In this document: piece after piece, positions 49,425 through 56,810 of the stretch
Numbering within the stretch: position 1 is the first letter of the stretch
Layout of the letters: every line of letters begins with the position of its first letter
From: a virus
IMG/VR virus record: IMGVR_UViG_3300020428_001187
Location: 1-64,000 of that record
Reading direction: 5' to 3' (one strand)
Length of the DNA stretch: 64,000 nucleotides
Notes under the pieces: model-generated
Told to the model about the DNA's origin: nothing
The model's input: only the letters and a program-made list of their open reading frames with translations
Databases searched by the model: none
Made by a program: the position numbers and the translations under genes

Positions 49425-50067
49425 TCTCTTCCTCGTCCTTTGATTTATATTGCCACTCGTCAGTATGTCCGACGGACCACTTTGGATTATTTTCTACTGT
49501 ATAATTTTGTGTACATACTTTGAAGTCTGGCATTTTACGATCACCGATCACAAGACTTTGGTCTGTGAATATAACTCTGTTGTTTGGCTGTGCGGCAAAC
49601 TGACCATTGTTCATTTTAATAAAATTAAATGATTTGTGTTCCGGATCGTGTTCTGAAAAATTAACATTAAGAGTTGAATGTTGTGAATGACACGTGTCGA
49701 GTGTAAACATATACTCGCCCTTGTGCATCTTTTTATCCTTGCCAAAGAACTCACAGTCTGCTAACATAGGTTTTTTAATTACTGTAATATCATAATCAAA
49801 ACAATCCCATATCTGTAACGTATCTAGTGGTAATTGGTCTTCTGGATTAATGTCTGTTTTCCAGACAAATGCTGACAAAGGAAGTTTATCATATAAAGCA
49901 CCATACTCTGTTAGTAATGTTTCAACATACAAAGCCTTGCCCATTATACTTCTAATTGAAATCCATATTCCAGGAGTAAACTCTCCGTGACCTTTTTGCA
50001 GATCATATAGGTATTCTTTTTTAACGAATACTTCGACGGGTGGTATGTTATGGACTAGAAAGGCCAT
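49405..50067 (-). CDS. Conserved marine T4-like phage protein, structural candidate
   Basis: The 220 residues begin MAFLVHNIPPVEVFVKKEYL and contain EYGALYDKLPLSAFVWKTDI, which I recall from marine T4-like phages. It is strand-rich. A CATAAATA octamer and CGAGGAG before the ATG indicate late expression, so a virion protein is likely. Function unknown. Confidence 0.65.
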   Translation of the reverse strand: MAFLVHNIPPVEVFVKKEYLYDLQKGHGEFTPGIWISIRSIMGKALYVETLLTEYGALYDKLPLSAFVWKTDINPEDQLPLDTLQIWDCFDYDITVIKKPMLADCEFFGKDKKMHKGEYMFTLDTCHSQHSTLNVNFSEHDPEHKSFNFIKMNNGQFAAQPNNRVIFTDQSLVIGDRKMPDFKVCTQNYTVENNPKWSVGHTDEWQYKSKDEEEIGSSKT

Positions 50068-50096
50068 AGAACTCCTCGTTATGTTAATTTATAATG

Positions 50097-50104
50097 TATT
50101 TATG
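50097..50104 (-). promoter_or_regulatory. Late-type promoter octamer CATAAATA
   Basis: One mismatch to TATAAATA on the - strand, 29 nt before ATG 50067, with CGAGGAG in the leader. Confidence 0.45.
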
Positions 50105-50548
50105 CTAGGCTTGGATTGCCTTGCCTTTTTGTAGGGCAACGACGAAATTTCTGTAACCTGTTTTGCTATCAAGCATATTCTTACCATCTGACCATTTAGT
50201 ACCGTCAAATGTCCAAGTAACTTTGCCATCACTATATGCTGATCCAGGTTTTACGTCTTCTTGTCTTGGTAGTTTTTGTGCAGGCTCCGGAGTAGGCGCC
50301 GGTGCTTTTGTATTCTTTTCTGGTGCTTTAGCATTATCTTTGCTACTAGAACTGGAAGGTTTGTCCTTGCCAAGTCCGACTAAATTACGTAGTCTATCAC
50401 CACCTGTTGGTTTCTGTATGTTTGATAACTTATTATCACCGCCGAATGTTTTGACCAGCTTATCAGAAAAGTCAGTACCATAGTCCGCAACGCCTTTATA
50501 AACGCCTTTTGGATCTGGTTTTTCTGGAAGGAAGTCTTTGGCTCTCAT
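50105..50548 (-). CDS. Virion-associated protein candidate with low-complexity linker
   Basis: The 147 residues begin MRAKDFLPEKPDPKGVYKG and have a Ser/Lys/Pro-rich middle (SSSSSKDNAKAPEKNTKAPA). A small ordered end follows (GSAYSDGKVTWTFDGTKW). It lies directly after the Cys-rich protein in the virion-protein block, and its short N-terminus resembles those of its neighbours. Function unknown. Confidence 0.55.
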   Translation of the reverse strand: MRAKDFLPEKPDPKGVYKGVADYGTDFSDKLVKTFGGDNKLSNIQKPTGGDRLRNLVGLGKDKPSSSSSKDNAKAPEKNTKAPAPTPEPAQKLPRQEDVKPGSAYSDGKVTWTFDGTKWSDGKNMLDSKTGYRNFVVALQKGKAIQA

Positions 50549-50552
50549 TGAA

Positions 50553-51575
50553 CTACATCTTTACGCAGTTATCAACAGTCTTGCCACCCTTTTTCTTAGT
50601 ACCCATACGTTTGTAACCTTTCCAGCATACTTTGCCGTCAACGCCTTTTTGTTTTTCGTATACATACTCGCCTTGTTCTTTTGCAAGTTTATCTGCTAGG
50701 GACTCTTTATAACCGTCTTTCTTTTTAGCAATAGCAATAGCCGCCTGTTGTTTAGGATTCTTTGCTTTGCCTTCACTTACTGGATCACAACCACAGTCGT
50801 CATCACATTTACTATGACTTTCGTGTGTGTCACAACCACAGTTTGCACTTTCACTTACTTCTTCGAACTTTTGTTCGTAGTCCATATTGTGATATACTGC
50901 ACCCATATAGTCTGCGGCTTTAGTAATTTTAGATTGTACCCAACCCTCTAAGCCTTCTTGCTCAGATACATTCTTTAACATCTCATGCATCTTGATTGAG
51001 TATTTTGCAATTTTGTATAGCTGAGCACGTGCCATTTGCACTTCGTGATCTTGCTCGACCTTGCTGGCCATATCCGCTAAATTTTCAACTAATTCTTTAT
51101 CTTTGTTCATTGTAAGTTCCTTACTATTATTTAGCCGTTTCATTGGTTGACCGAATAGTCCATGGCTCTTGTTATCTAGTGCGTTATCTGTTGGTTTTTG
51201 TGTCTTAGGCTTCTTTTTGCTGTTTGCTATGTGTGGATTAGCCACTGTTGCTATATTACCGGCACTTGTTGCACCAGGTGTAGCAGTTTCATCTACTTTA
51301 GGATCGTTGCAATTACAATGCGGACAAGTTGGTTTACATTCACAGTCTTCACGTTTTACATCTGCTCCACAACACTTGGGCGAACAATGTGTGTCTTTTT
51401 CAGATTCATTAATATCGTATGCATCTTTTCCCTTGTGCTTGTCTTTGCGTGGAATATCTTTAGTTTTGTCACCATGGCTACCTGCGGCTCCACTTTTACG
51501 TAAGCTCTGCATAGCCTGGAAATTAGGATCTCTTGGCTTGTTAACTTTAGGTTTTTTAACTTCTCTTATACGCAT
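50553..51575 (-). CDS. Cysteine-rich virion-associated protein candidate
   Basis: The 340 residues carry two Cys clusters: CSPKCCGADVKREDCECK with CPHCNCND (about 63-91), and ANCGCDTHESHSKCDDDCGC (about 244-264). These could bind metal or form disulfides. The C-terminus has KNPKQQAAIAIAKKK and CWKGYKRMGTKKKGGKTVDN, which I recall from marine phage virion-associated proteins. A possible gp21-like cleavage site is DINE-S at 54-58. The start lies exactly 5 nt after a GATAAATA octamer, with no Shine-Dalgarno. Confidence 0.65.
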   Translation of the reverse strand: MRIREVKKPKVNKPRDPNFQAMQSLRKSGAAGSHGDKTKDIPRKDKHKGKDAYDINESEKDTHCSPKCCGADVKREDCECKPTCPHCNCNDPKVDETATPGATSAGNIATVANPHIANSKKKPKTQKPTDNALDNKSHGLFGQPMKRLNNSKELTMNKDKELVENLADMASKVEQDHEVQMARAQLYKIAKYSIKMHEMLKNVSEQEGLEGWVQSKITKAADYMGAVYHNMDYEQKFEEVSESANCGCDTHESHSKCDDDCGCDPVSEGKAKNPKQQAAIAIAKKKDGYKESLADKLAKEQGEYVYEKQKGVDGKVCWKGYKRMGTKKKGGKTVDNCVKM

Positions 51576-51580
51576 AGCAG

Positions 51581-51588
51581 TATTTATC
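51581..51588 (-). promoter_or_regulatory. Late-type octamer GATAAATA, 5 nt before ATG
   Basis: GATAAATA-CTGCT-ATG on the - strand for the gene starting at 51575. One mismatch to TATAAATA. With T4 geometry transcription would start at the ATG. Confidence 0.45.
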
Positions 51589-53539
51589 TTTTCATAAGTT
51601 GCATGATCTCTTTTAAACTTCCATTGATCATGTGTACTCTAGCTTCTTTTTGTCCACGTAAACGTAGTGAATCGTATCTATGATGTCCGTTAATGATATA
51701 ACCATCTCTATCAACTAGTATAGGAGAGTATTTCTTATCGCCTGTGCGTTGTAATGCTTTACCTAGTTTAGCCCAGCTACGATCACGTTGTACGGGCTTT
51801 AGCTTGTCTAATGGTGTTTTACCCTTACGTGCAATAAACTTATCTACATCTTTGCTCTTAACTTGTGGAGGTTCTTTGCCATCTGTTGGTTCTGGGTCAA
51901 AGTTATGATCCTGATATCCTGATACATTACCAACTTGATATCCTAAACGTTTTAAGTTAGCAATCATATGTTTAGCTTCTTTATCTCCTCCAAAGAAGTT
52001 CAGCATAATATCTTGATCGCCCATGTTAGCATCATCTGGTTCAGTTGTTGCTATGTTGGCCATGTTACGTCCTAGTTTCATAAAGTCGTAATCAGTAGCA
52101 TCTGAATCTACTGAATAACTGTTTTTAGGAAATGGTATAAGATCGCCTTCTTTTGCCATCTTGGTTGCTGTTGCATACATAACCGCATCAGCATCTTTAC
52201 CGTAACGTTTTTTAAAGTCCTTTGAATTTTTCTTCATACCTTTTACGAAACGTTCCTTGTCTTTCTCTTCGCCTTTTGTCAATTCTCTCTCCGTAGCTGG
52301 TTGTTCAAAATATTGTTTTAAATTTTTAGCAGTTCTTTCAAACTTATGATCTTTATGTTTAAATCCTACACCACCTGATGCTTCCCACTTACTAACGTTC
52401 TGACCAAAGTCATCAATTAGTATGTTTGGAGTGCCATCTGAATTTTTAGCATACTTGCTTTTCTGTGCAGTAATAATTACTTCTTTTGGTGGAAATGCTT
52501 TTAGGTTCTTTTCAACCCATTCTTTTTTACTAGGTTCTACTCTAGGGTCATCAGCCATTGGTGCTGAAAGTATAGAGTACTCACCTTTAATATCTTTAAT
52601 AATAGATAGTAAGTTATCTGCATTAGAAGTAGGTTTTAGATTAATCCAAAAGTCTTTTGTATCTCTAATTTTTTGTAATGCGGCATCTACGTCTTTGATT
52701 TCTTTCCAATCGCTAACACCCATCATCTTAGTCCACGGACCAAAGAAGTCTACAAGAACTCCGTCCATGTCAACGTATATCTTACTTGCACTTGACAATT
52801 CTGTTTCGTCTTCGTTTGCTTTGTTATTGCCCTTGTTCTTAAAGTCAAATCTGTTGTTAGGTCCTTTTCCTGCTTTATGTACTAAACCCATTGGTTTAAT
52901 AGTTTGAGGCATAATCTTCCATTCGTTCCATATTTCTTTCCTTGACTCTACCAACCCATCTGGTACATCAAATTGCCATACTTTGCCTTTACCAGTTGCT
53001 TTCATTACAGCAGTAAGTCTTGTATTACCGCCTACTAGTTCTAAATGCCCGTCACTGTAACTTGCAACAATAGGTAATTCAATTGAACCTTTTTCTAGTT
53101 GTTTTAATGCTCTTGCTTGTTTATCTTTATCAAGGTTATCAAAGTCTTTAACATTAACAGCATCAGTATTACTCATCTTTTGAACTGTTTTAGTATTGTA
53201 TTCAACTACTTTGCCTTTATTTACAAGCTCAATCCATTTATCCTTACCTATCTTTTTAAATTCTTCATAACGTGTTGCTTCGTCCCACTCGCTATCAAGA
53301 TTAGGCTTTGTATATGTTATATCCTTTCTAGACTCTGCCATGCCCAAATTAAATAATGTATTTGGGTCACTGTTTTTATGAGCCTTCTTGTGCATATTAT
53401 ATACTGGAACTCCTTTTTTGTCAACCTTTAATCCTAGTTTGGCCGCTTGTTTCTTGATTGCGTCAGGACCTACGTCGTGTGTAGTGTTAACACCCGGTAC
53501 AATTAATCCAACACCTTCGTAGAGTTGACGTAGTTTCAT
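51584..53539 (-). CDS. Multidomain protein: ParB-like, HAD-like and C-terminal ParB-like domains
   Basis: The 651 residues form a mosaic. The N-terminal tag MKLRQLYEG comes first, then a ParB/sulfiredoxin-like region (ELPIVASYSD, ELVGGNTRLTAVMKATGKGK, 154-187), a HAD-like domain with IYVDMDGVLVDFFGPWTKMM (254-273) and LIDDFGQN (374-381), a basic stretch with KRYGKDADAVMYATATKM (444-461), and a C-terminal ParB-like block with SPILVDRDGYIINGHHRYDS (605-624). LYE-G (8/9), MAE-S (69/70) and LVE-S (198/199) resemble T4 gp21 prohead protease sites. It is probably packaged in the head and possibly processed; this is inference. Confidence 0.7.
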   Translation of the reverse strand: MKLRQLYEGVGLIVPGVNTTHDVGPDAIKKQAAKLGLKVDKKGVPVYNMHKKAHKNSDPNTLFNLGMAESRKDITYTKPNLDSEWDEATRYEEFKKIGKDKWIELVNKGKVVEYNTKTVQKMSNTDAVNVKDFDNLDKDKQARALKQLEKGSIELPIVASYSDGHLELVGGNTRLTAVMKATGKGKVWQFDVPDGLVESRKEIWNEWKIMPQTIKPMGLVHKAGKGPNNRFDFKNKGNNKANEDETELSSASKIYVDMDGVLVDFFGPWTKMMGVSDWKEIKDVDAALQKIRDTKDFWINLKPTSNADNLLSIIKDIKGEYSILSAPMADDPRVEPSKKEWVEKNLKAFPPKEVIITAQKSKYAKNSDGTPNILIDDFGQNVSKWEASGGVGFKHKDHKFERTAKNLKQYFEQPATERELTKGEEKDKERFVKGMKKNSKDFKKRYGKDADAVMYATATKMAKEGDLIPFPKNSYSVDSDATDYDFMKLGRNMANIATTEPDDANMGDQDIMLNFFGGDKEAKHMIANLKRLGYQVGNVSGYQDHNFDPEPTDGKEPPQVKSKDVDKFIARKGKTPLDKLKPVQRDRSWAKLGKALQRTGDKKYSPILVDRDGYIINGHHRYDSLRLRGQKEARVHMINGSLKEIMQLMKR

Positions 53540-53757
53540 TTCTTTTTTCTTCCTCTAAAACTAGGAACACCGGTCATATAAGGTTTACCAAACCAAAGTT
53601 TAAACCAATCCTTATCTCCAGGCTTTAGCCCTAACTTCTTTTCTTTTTTTCTAATGGCAGTTGCAGTGATACTAGGATTCTCGTCTACTTTGTATTCAGT
53701 ATATCCTGTAAACTCATTAATACCTGCTAGTTTCTGTAATCTTTTTATATCGTCCAT
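53536..53757 (-). CDS. Small virion-associated protein candidate
   Basis: The 73 residues begin MDDIKRLQKLAGINEFTGY, the kind of start that I recall in many marine phage proteins, with INE-F as a possible protease site (E15). The C-terminal part is basic (MTGVPSFRGRKKK). The TAATG overlap with the nucleotidyltransferase-like gene suggests coupled synthesis. No enzymatic motif. Confidence 0.55.
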   Translation of the reverse strand: MDDIKRLQKLAGINEFTGYTEYKVDENPSITATAIRKKEKKLGLKPGDKDWFKLWFGKPYMTGVPSFRGRKKK

Positions 53758-54785
53758 TACTTCTTCTTGCCACTTTTCATATTAGCACACCAGTGATACA
53801 TCTTTGCTTTTTCACCTGATGCCTTCTTTGCTCTTGCTCTTAGATCAGTTACTGATCCGTTGCAACTTGCACCAGACTTTTTAACACGACCTGGTCTGCT
53901 TTTACCTTTTTTTTTACCGTCTGCAAAGTTTTCATCTTGCTTGTACGTAAATTTAAAGTTTAAATTCTTAAAAAGATTTACAGTTGTCTTTGCACTTCTT
54001 AAAGCCTTTTGCATAAGCTCTTGTTCGTCTTCTGATCTGCCATCATAAAAACGTAAAAATTTGTTTGCTTCAGATGGTTCAATATAAACTTTACCACCTA
54101 CACTTATTTCATTTGAATCTGCGTTCCAACTTAATGGAAAAGGTTTGCCGTCACTTCTACTTGCTATGTTATTAAGTACATCTAGTTTAGGCTTCTGTTG
54201 TTTAACTACTAGCTCGTCTAGGTTTTCTTGTACACCCATACCAGCCTTAACTTTAGTAAACATCATCTGTGCTAGTTTCTCATCTCCAGCAACACCTTGT
54301 TTGAAAGTTTCAAAATCACCTTCAGCGGCCGCGGCTTTCATTTTACTTGCACTCATTCCTTCTGCACCTTCGGCATCAGGATCACGTTGACCTGCACTTA
54401 CAATATTAATGCTGTCAAATGTATAATCTTTTCCGTTGTAATCATTTAAAAGTTTTGTAAAGCTATCTACTCTATCACTACCAGCTACATAAATTATATC
54501 TGTGTAACCTTTTGCTTCTAAACTTTTCATAGCATCGATAATAGTTCTTACTTTATTATCACCAATAGCAATACCACTAAAACTTTTTTGTGCAAAGAAT
54601 ACTTTTTCTGCAAATGACAAAGGATCTGTCTTAGGTTTTTGCGTATGTGTTAAGAATAGAAAAGGTTCGCCTTGTTGACTTTTTATTACGTCAACTAATT
54701 TTGCGTGTCCTATAGTAGGTGGGTTCATTCGCCCAAAGGCAAATACGGCAGTCTTAGAAGCTTCGAATAGCTCTCGCAGAAACAC
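53757..54785 (-). CDS. Nucleotidyltransferase-like virion protein candidate
   Basis: After an N-terminal tag MFLRELFEASK, the 342 residues have AVFAFGRMNPPTIGHAKLVD (HxGH motif of cytidylyltransferase-type enzymes), then IYVAGSDRVDSF, and MSASKMKAAAAEGD in the position of the ISSTxxR motif. The C-terminal end (SRPGRVKKSGASCNGSVTDL, then KMYHWCANMK) is a cysteine signature that I recall from phage virion proteins. The GTG start follows GGAGAGTACTA. It may act in the host after injection or in virion assembly. Confidence 0.7.
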   Translation of the reverse strand: MFLRELFEASKTAVFAFGRMNPPTIGHAKLVDVIKSQQGEPFLFLTHTQKPKTDPLSFAEKVFFAQKSFSGIAIGDNKVRTIIDAMKSLEAKGYTDIIYVAGSDRVDSFTKLLNDYNGKDYTFDSINIVSAGQRDPDAEGAEGMSASKMKAAAAEGDFETFKQGVAGDEKLAQMMFTKVKAGMGVQENLDELVVKQQKPKLDVLNNIASRSDGKPFPLSWNADSNEISVGGKVYIEPSEANKFLRFYDGRSEDEQELMQKALRSAKTTVNLFKNLNFKFTYKQDENFADGKKKGKSRPGRVKKSGASCNGSVTDLRARAKKASGEKAKMYHWCANMKSGKKK

Positions 54786-55123
54786 TAGTACTCTCCATCT
54801 CTAATCATCTCCATTTCGTCACCATATATCTTTTCGATGATCTCTGTTTTTTCATCGTCACTTAAAAGTTCTTCTGGTCTTTTTGGGATATCATACTTTG
54901 AGCAATAATGTTGACAGCCTTTCTCAATCATTGGCCCCATGTGTTGCATTTGATCAATTGGCTCGCCTTTTTTAAGTTTATCCTGCATAGTTGCCATTGT
55001 TGGATAATACATTTTACGATAGAAGATAGGATCGTTTCTCATGTGTTGACATAAGTCTTCAACAACATTGAATCCTAAATCTTGTTCGTATTTGTCTTCA
55101 GAAAATTCAACTAGTTTTACCAT
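54785..55123 (-). CDS. Conserved marine phage protein, unknown
   Basis: The 112 residues contain NVVEDLCQHMRNDPIFYRKM, YYPTMATMQDKLKKGEPID and MIEKGCQHYCSKYDIP, a helical protein with several cysteines. The start overlaps the preceding TAA region. I recall relatives in marine T4-like phages without known function. It lies in the virion-protein block. Confidence 0.6.
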   Translation of the reverse strand: MVKLVEFSEDKYEQDLGFNVVEDLCQHMRNDPIFYRKMYYPTMATMQDKLKKGEPIDQMQHMGPMIEKGCQHYCSKYDIPKRPEELLSDDEKTEIIEKIYGDEMEMIRDGEY

Positions 55124-55491
55124 TTACGACAACTCCAATATCTTGCTTTTGTTCTTGGCCCTGGATTATCGCAGTTGTGTCTTGCACGAAAACTTCTGCG
55201 TCTTGCAGGGTTTGATTTTTTGATTCTCATATTAGGATCACCAAAGTTTACTTTTTTAACATTTTTAGTCTTTGGATCTTTGACGTATACTTTAAACTTC
55301 TTAACATCGCCTTGCATTGGCTTTCCAAGTTTTACTTTACGTCCTTGGTATTCAGCTTCGTCTACAATCTCGTCTTCGTTAAACCACATATCACCATATG
55401 CAATATAAAAATCATCACCGTCGTAAGTTTCTTCAACCCAGCGGTTTTGTTCCTCTGTTTCTTTTAAATAATCAGTAAATGTTTTAGACAT
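55117..55491 (-). CDS. Virion-associated protein candidate with C-terminal Cys signature
   Basis: The 124 residues have an acidic N-terminal half (DDFYIAYGDMWFNEDEIVDE) and a basic C-terminal half ending in RIKKSNPARRRSFRARHNCD followed by PGPRTKARYWSCRKW. I recall this last block from many phage virion or assembly proteins; it may bind nucleic acid or metal. TAGGAG precedes the ATG, and a GATAAATA octamer lies upstream. Confidence 0.65.
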   Translation of the reverse strand: MSKTFTDYLKETEEQNRWVEETYDGDDFYIAYGDMWFNEDEIVDEAEYQGRKVKLGKPMQGDVKKFKVYVKDPKTKNVKKVNFGDPNMRIKKSNPARRRSFRARHNCDNPGPRTKARYWSCRKW

Positions 55492-55512
55492 AGAATACTC
55501 CTATACTAAGAG

Positions 55513-55520
55513 TATTTATC
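55513..55520 (-). promoter_or_regulatory. Late-type promoter octamer GATAAATA
   Basis: One mismatch to TATAAATA on the - strand, 21 nt before ATG 55491, with TAGGAG in the leader. Confidence 0.45.
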
Positions 55521-55531
55521 ACAGTTTAAAG

Positions 55532-55804
55532 CTAGACGGAAATTTCGATATCGAAGTTATTGTGGCCTAAATCAAACAATTTGTGTGCTAAACGTTCAGC
55601 TATGACGCTTGATTCTTCATCGTTTAGCTGTTTATGTAGCTCTACAGCAAGTACAGAGCCACCCTCTATAGTATCATATGTTTCGTAGTTAGTTTCTTCT
55701 TCTAATAAGGCCTCATCAGCACACTCTAGCACAGTATCAACTAGATAATCGTCTACTTCACTTAAATCTTTGTTTTCCCATACTATATTAATAAAATGTT
55801 TCAT
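55532..55804 (-). CDS. Small acidic phage protein, unknown
   Basis: The 90 residues are rich in Asp/Glu (DLSEVDDYLVDTVLECADEA) with a GGSVLAVELHKQLND turn. AAGG precedes the ATG. No recognised family. It is placed between virion-protein candidates. Confidence 0.55.
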   Translation of the reverse strand: MKHFINIVWENKDLSEVDDYLVDTVLECADEALLEEETNYETYDTIEGGSVLAVELHKQLNDEESSVIAERLAHKLFDLGHNNFDIEISV

Positions 55805-55813
55805 GATTATACC

Positions 55814-56152
55814 TTAATGATTCAGCAATATGCTTTGTACAGTTCCGCTTGTAAATGTTACTACTGCTCTAACCCATACAAAGTTACCTGTAAAATTGTA
55901 AAAATAAGAACCTTCTGTTCCCATGGATTCAGTACCATCAATGTCAAAGTAGTCCGCTTCTGCAGGATCAGTTGCAAGTGTTCCTTGCATTTTTATAGTA
56001 CCGTTAAAGCCTGCAACGTTGTATTGTACTGTATGAAATCCATCTGCTCTGCCATAGTAACCGTCACCTTTAAACTTGGTACCTGTTACTGTAGAAGAAG
56101 TAGAGTCTCCTGCGTGTACTTGGTTTGACATTATTGTTTCTGAACTGGACAT
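55814..56152 (-). CDS. Structural protein candidate
   Basis: The 112 residues are strand- and Gly-rich: STVTGTKFKGDGYYGRADGF, VQYNVAGFNGTIKMQGTLAT and NFTGNFVWVRAVVTFTSG. This block pattern occurs in marine phage structural proteins as far as I recall. The start lies exactly 5 nt after GATAAATA without a Shine-Dalgarno. A second in-frame ATG at 56131 is possible. Confidence 0.6.
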   Translation of the reverse strand: MSSSETIMSNQVHAGDSTSSTVTGTKFKGDGYYGRADGFHTVQYNVAGFNGTIKMQGTLATDPAEADYFDIDGTESMGTEGSYFYNFTGNFVWVRAVVTFTSGTVQSILLNH

Positions 56153-56156
56153 ATTA

Positions 56157-56810
56157 TTATTTATCCGAATATACTAGCCTATCGATCCTCATGATATTGT
56201 TATGTAAGAACAATCTAACTATGGTAAGTATCTTGTCATCTTTTACATACAAGTACTTGCCCTTCAAATCTCTACCCTGCTGTAAATCACGTATAAGCCT
56301 ATCACCTGCTTTTACCTTGCTAGTGTTTTTTACACAATAATCTGCAAAGTTCTTATCAGCAGTTCCATTAAGGTTAATTTTGTAATTGTACTCGGAAGGC
56401 TTGTCTAAGTATATTGTATTCTTTTCTAGTGTATCTACTGTTGGTTCCCATAACCAAGGAACATCATTTATTTTTCTTGAAATCTTCTTCAACCAATCGA
56501 TATCATTGGAGTATATGCCTAGTCTTGATCCTTCACATCTAAGCATAAAGTCTACATCATCTTGGAAAGCATTTACAAGTATCTTAAGATCATCAAAGTC
56601 TTCAACTTTTATCTCTTGTTCTTTCTGTGACCACCTATGCATTTTAAAAGTTAGTGGTTCTCCTTGTGTGGACTTACGTTGTAATTGATCTATAATAACT
56701 CTAGCATTGTCAAGACGTTTGTTTCTAAAGATATGTGTGCCAGAATTGTACACACCTAGCTTATAAGCATACTTGTCCCAGAAGAGTTTATTAGTTTGTC
56801 TTTTGATCAA
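56157..56810 (-). CDS. Phage protein of unknown function
   Basis: The 217 residues are mixed alpha/beta, with LDNARVIIDQLQRKSTQGEP, DLKILVNAFQDDVDFMLRCE and a basic end (YLYVKDDKILTIVRLFLHNN). The TTG start lies within the clpA 3' end (20 bp overlap). No motif is recognised; it may be linked to ClpA by the overlap. Confidence 0.55.
   Translation of the reverse strand: MIKRQTNKLFWDKYAYKLGVYNSGTHIFRNKRLDNARVIIDQLQRKSTQGEPLTFKMHRWSQKEQEIKVEDFDDLKILVNAFQDDVDFMLRCEGSRLGIYSNDIDWLKKISRKINDVPWLWEPTVDTLEKNTIYLDKPSEYNYKINLNGTADKNFADYCVKNTSKVKAGDRLIRDLQQGRDLKGKYLYVKDDKILTIVRLFLHNNIMRIDRLVYSDK
56158..56165 (-). promoter_or_regulatory. Late-type octamer GATAAATA, 5 nt before ATG
   Basis: GATAAATA-ATAAT-ATG on the - strand. 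The octamer overlaps the stop of the upstream gene. Confidence 0.45.

Noticed and set aside
50163-50483. Open frame on the + strand inside the linker protein gene
   Set aside because: Shadow of a gene on the other strand; no start signal and low-complexity product.
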